This document shows positions 61,409-64,000 of a stretch of DNA of 64,000 bases, piece by piece; positions within the stretch are counted from its first letter, which is position 1, and the number at the start of each line of letters is the position of its first letter. Made by a program: the position numbers and the translations under genes. The stretch is from assembly GCA_038087035.1 (NCBI GenBank), contig CP051187.1, forward strand, positions 3,849,001 to 3,913,000, written 5' to 3'. The notes under the pieces were generated by a model, which had not been told where the DNA came from, made no database searches, and worked only from the letters and a program-made list of their open reading frames with translations. This stretch comes from Gloeotrichia echinulata CP02. GTDB taxonomy: Bacteria > Cyanobacteriota > Cyanobacteriia > Cyanobacteriales > Nostocaceae.

Positions 61409-61710
61409 GAAATTATCTCCCAAAATTTAATGTCGATGACCAAAGCCTTACACGCCAAGAAAGGATGTCATTAACCTTAGTTGTCAAATTCTTGTCAGCC
61501 TAGTGCAACAAGGATTGACTAAGAGGTTGTTTGAAAAGTCCAATTTACTACTCACATTTGCGGTGAGAATAGGAATCGAATCATATTTGATTTCTGAAAA
61601 AAATTCAGGATCTGTAGGCTAGGCAATGCCTAGCAAAACCCTGGATGTGTAAGGCATAGCCATACCTACGTATATTTCAAAAATCAAATATTAGTCCTAT
61701 AGTTAGCAAA
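61409..61710. other. Spacer with two MITE traces
   Basis: GAGGTTGTTTGAAAAGTCC at 61522-61540 is a GATGTTT-type MITE end. The TATAGGACT element follows at 61569-61701. No gene is seen. Confidence 0.5.
61569..61701. mobile_element. MITE, TATAGGACT family, copy 2
   Basis: The left end AATAGGAATCGAATCATATT is worn. The right end AAATCAAATATTAGTCCTAT is a good inverted copy of the family's TATAGGACTAATATTTGATT. The interior has CATAGCCATACCTACG, as in the copy at 22763. It lies between the convergent-order genes glgX and the epimerase fusion. Confidence 0.6.
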
Positions 61711-63825
61711 CTATTTGGAAATGAGAACAATAATGCTACGACCTTGAACTAAACAGAAATCCTCTGGAATTAAAGTTTCTTGCCCAGGTTCCATAATATC
61801 CATAGGGGAAGATTGAGCAGTATCGATGACTTTATACCATTTTCTACCTAGAACAGGAGGAATTTCAAATTTGAGAGTATCCCAGTACATATTGAGCATA
61901 ACATGGATATCTGCTGCTCCTTTAAAGCCTGCTAATGTAAAAGCGAGAACTCTGGCGTGAGAGTCTTCCCAAGCTGGTCTATGCAGATGTAAGCTATGCC
62001 AAGAGATGTCAGCCAAACCTCGCTCATTAACTTCACCATTGAAGAAGTGGCGACGGTGTAATGATTCATGACAATAGCATTTACGAAAACTAATTAACAG
62101 TTTGAAGAACCTGTGAATATCTGCATTCTTCTCTACCAGATTCCAATCAAACCAACTGATTTCGTTATCTTGGCAGTAAGCATTGTTGTTACCCTTTTGA
62201 GTGCGTCTGACTTCATCACCATATGTAATCATCGGCACGCCCTGCGATAGCAAAAGAATAGTTGTAAAATTCTTAATTTGTCGCCGCCGCAATGCATCAA
62301 TATGCGAGTTATCAGTCTCTCCTTCAACACCACAATTCCAACTCAAATTGTCATTGATTCCATCTTGATTGTTCTCGCCATTAGCTTCATTATGCTTGTT
62401 GTTGTAAGAAACTAAATCATTGAGAGTAAATCCATCGTGGCAAGTAATAAAGTTAACGCTATTAATTGGTAAATGTCCGCTTGATTGGTAAAGGTCAGCA
62501 CTTCCAGACATGCGCCAAGCCACTGCGCCTACGTGTCCTGAATCTCCCTTAATAAAGCGTCGAACGTCATCTCGGAAGCGTCCGTTCCATTCTGCCCAAC
62601 GATAGCCTGGAAAGTAGCCAATCTGATACAATCCAGCAGCATCCCAAGCTTCTGCAATAATTTTTGTCTCCGCCAGGATTTCGGATGTTTCAATTTGCCA
62701 AACTACGGGTGGATGAACCATTGGATCTCCATTTTGGTCACGAGATAAGATGGAGGCTTCATCAAAACGGAAGCCATCAACATGCATCTCTTGCACCCAA
62801 AATTCTAGACAATCAACAATTAATTTCTGGATTAAAGGATGATTGCAATTAATCGTATTTCCACACCCTGAGTAATCCATGTAGTATTGTTTATCGAATG
62901 GTACAAGATGATAGAATATACTATTGAAAAATCCCTTGAAGTTAATAGTTGGTCCTTGATGGTTTCCTTCACCAGTGTGGTTAAAGACTACATCTAATAT
63001 GACCTCAATTCCTGCCTTATGTAAGGCCTTGACCATATCCCGAAACTCTGTGATTGGGTTTTTATCGTTGGGAGAAGCACAATATGAAGTTTCTGGAGCA
63101 AAAAAGCTGTGTGGGTTATATCCCCAGTAATCTTTGAGTTGGTTCCCATTGACTTCTCGCAGAACTTCTGTTTCATCAAACTCAAATACTGGTAATAATT
63201 CAACGGCTGTAATTCCCAATTCTTGCAGGTAAGGAATCTTTTCGATCACTCCAGAAAAAGTACCAGGATATTTGCAGCCAGAGGAAGGTGATTTAGTAAA
63301 CCCGCCAACGTGTAATTCATAAATGATGGTTTCATTCATGGGTCGGTTCAGAGGGCGATCTCCTTCCCAGTCATAATCTGATATATCTATGACTAGACTA
63401 CGCATTGAAGTAGTCAAGTTATCTATTGACCCTAAAGCATCAGTGCGCTTCCACAGCGTAGTACTATTTCCTTTTGAGTAAGGATCAATCAGTACTTTGT
63501 TTTTGTTAAAACGGTGTCCTTTTCCATGTAAATCCTCAGGCCCATCAACGCGATAAGCATAAGCAGCACCAGGTTTTAAACCTCTGACATAAATATGCCA
63601 CAAAAAGAAGGTTTTATTGAGCTTTGAGTCTAACTGAATAATTTGTATCGGTTCTGGGTCATCAGGTATCTCAAATAATAACAATTCCACAGATGTAGCA
63701 TGTTCTGAAAAGATTGAAAAATTCACTCCATATTGGTCAGGTTTTGCACCCAAAGGATATGTACGTCCCAATTCTACTGGGTATTTTGTTGTAGTTTCTG
63801 CTTGATTAAATGTTGTTGCAATCAT
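61711..63825 (-). CDS. glgX: Glycogen debranching enzyme
   Basis: The protein has 704 residues. A CBM48 domain (PLGAKPDQYGVNFSIFSEHA) precedes the GH13 barrel. The four conserved regions are VILDVVFNHTGEG, DGFRFDEAS (nucleophile Asp), IIAEAWDAAG (acid Glu) and NFITCHDGF (third Asp). The isoamylase/GlgX type is supported by SHIDALRRRQIKNFTTILLL and GDEVRRTQKGNNNAYCQDNE. It cuts alpha-1,6 branches of glycogen. Its neighbour is the AGE-epimerase fusion, so the two may be co-regulated carbohydrate genes. Confidence 0.95.
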   Translation of the reverse strand: MIATTFNQAETTTKYPVELGRTYPLGAKPDQYGVNFSIFSEHATSVELLLFEIPDDPEPIQIIQLDSKLNKTFFLWHIYVRGLKPGAAYAYRVDGPEDLHGKGHRFNKNKVLIDPYSKGNSTTLWKRTDALGSIDNLTTSMRSLVIDISDYDWEGDRPLNRPMNETIIYELHVGGFTKSPSSGCKYPGTFSGVIEKIPYLQELGITAVELLPVFEFDETEVLREVNGNQLKDYWGYNPHSFFAPETSYCASPNDKNPITEFRDMVKALHKAGIEVILDVVFNHTGEGNHQGPTINFKGFFNSIFYHLVPFDKQYYMDYSGCGNTINCNHPLIQKLIVDCLEFWVQEMHVDGFRFDEASILSRDQNGDPMVHPPVVWQIETSEILAETKIIAEAWDAAGLYQIGYFPGYRWAEWNGRFRDDVRRFIKGDSGHVGAVAWRMSGSADLYQSSGHLPINSVNFITCHDGFTLNDLVSYNNKHNEANGENNQDGINDNLSWNCGVEGETDNSHIDALRRRQIKNFTTILLLSQGVPMITYGDEVRRTQKGNNNAYCQDNEISWFDWNLVEKNADIHRFFKLLISFRKCYCHESLHRRHFFNGEVNERGLADISWHSLHLHRPAWEDSHARVLAFTLAGFKGAADIHVMLNMYWDTLKFEIPPVLGRKWYKVIDTAQSSPMDIMEPGQETLIPEDFCLVQGRSIIVLISK

Positions 63826-64000
63826 TTTTTATTTTTTCACCTGGAAAGTTAATTGATAATTGATTGATGAATTCCGTAATATTTTGTCAGTAGTATATTT
63901 TTTAGAACATAAATTCATTAATCATAGAAACCTAGTTTTTTAGAATAGGAGTAACTAAGCTTTAGTGTGGCTGCAGAGATAAACACAGTTCCTTTGCCGT
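63826..64000. other. Upstream region of glgX, window end
   Basis: It is AT-rich. The complement holds AGGTGAAAAAATAAAAAATG before the glgX start, a possible ribosome site a little far away. Nothing else can be called. Confidence 0.4.

Overview
The window looks like chromosome from a filamentous, Nostocales-type cyanobacterium. Signs of this are frequent GCGATCGC (HIP1-like) octamers, a long 7-bp tandem repeat of the STRR type, many small palindromic repeats and MITEs, Nif11-type peptides, PCAT exporters and CmpA/NrtA-type transporters. The genus assignment is inference; nothing here fixes the species.

Layout. 1-4.5 kb: the end of an RND efflux adaptor and the RND pump, separated by two MITE copies and a fragment of an IscB gene; then tRNA-Gly(CCC). 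4.9-7.5 kb: a Uma2 nuclease, a small protein, a long imperfect RNA hairpin beside a small HNH protein, and RNase III. 7.9-12.7 kb: two c-di-AMP (ydaO/yuaA-type) riboswitches, one ahead of a three-gene CmpA/NrtA-like ABC transporter and one ahead of a universal-stress-like protein. 12.8-14.8 kb: about 44 copies of a heptamer, then threonine ammonia-lyase. 14.8-16.4 kb: a gene-free, repeat-rich stretch.

16.4-36.3 kb is a peptide-natural-product island. It holds a cyclic-nucleotide-domain/C39-peptidase/ABC exporter, its HlyD partner, a small HTH protein, a parvulin-like protein, two double-glycine-leader peptides, an O-GlcNAc-transferase-like TPR protein and an RTX protein. After these comes a spliceotide-type cassette: a Cys-rich peptide, a Nif11-leader precursor with three X-Tyr-Gly motifs, a radical SAM/SPASM enzyme like PlpX and a small PlpY-like partner. 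Two TPR-glycosyltransferases follow. Three of the small-peptide transcription units start with the same promoter geometry and a stem whose sequence differs but whose pairing is kept. 36.3-42.3 kb: CDP-sugar and tailoring genes (RfbF, RfbG-like dehydratase, C-methyltransferase, PIG-L deacetylase, SDR, DUF4910).

42.3-54.1 kb is a decaying organosulfur locus. It has SsuA/TauA-like binding proteins, an SsuC-like permease, a broken SsuD, a cysteine-dioxygenase-like cupin and a class II aldolase, interrupted by three ISL3-type MITEs and a deleted ISL3 element. A PEP-CTERM protein, a cyclase-family hydrolase and ChrA lie among them. 54.3-55.6 kb: a complete IS4-type element with target duplication. 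55.8-63.8 kb, all on the minus strand: a CNB-domain histidine kinase, a response-regulator/thioredoxin-reductase-like fusion, an AGE-epimerase/STAS fusion and GlgX.

In the peptide island the likely flow is ribosomal precursor synthesis, leader-directed modification (radical SAM splicing in one case), cleavage behind Gly-Gly by the C39 domain, and export through the ABC/HlyD pair. This order is inferred from family knowledge and gene neighbourhood.
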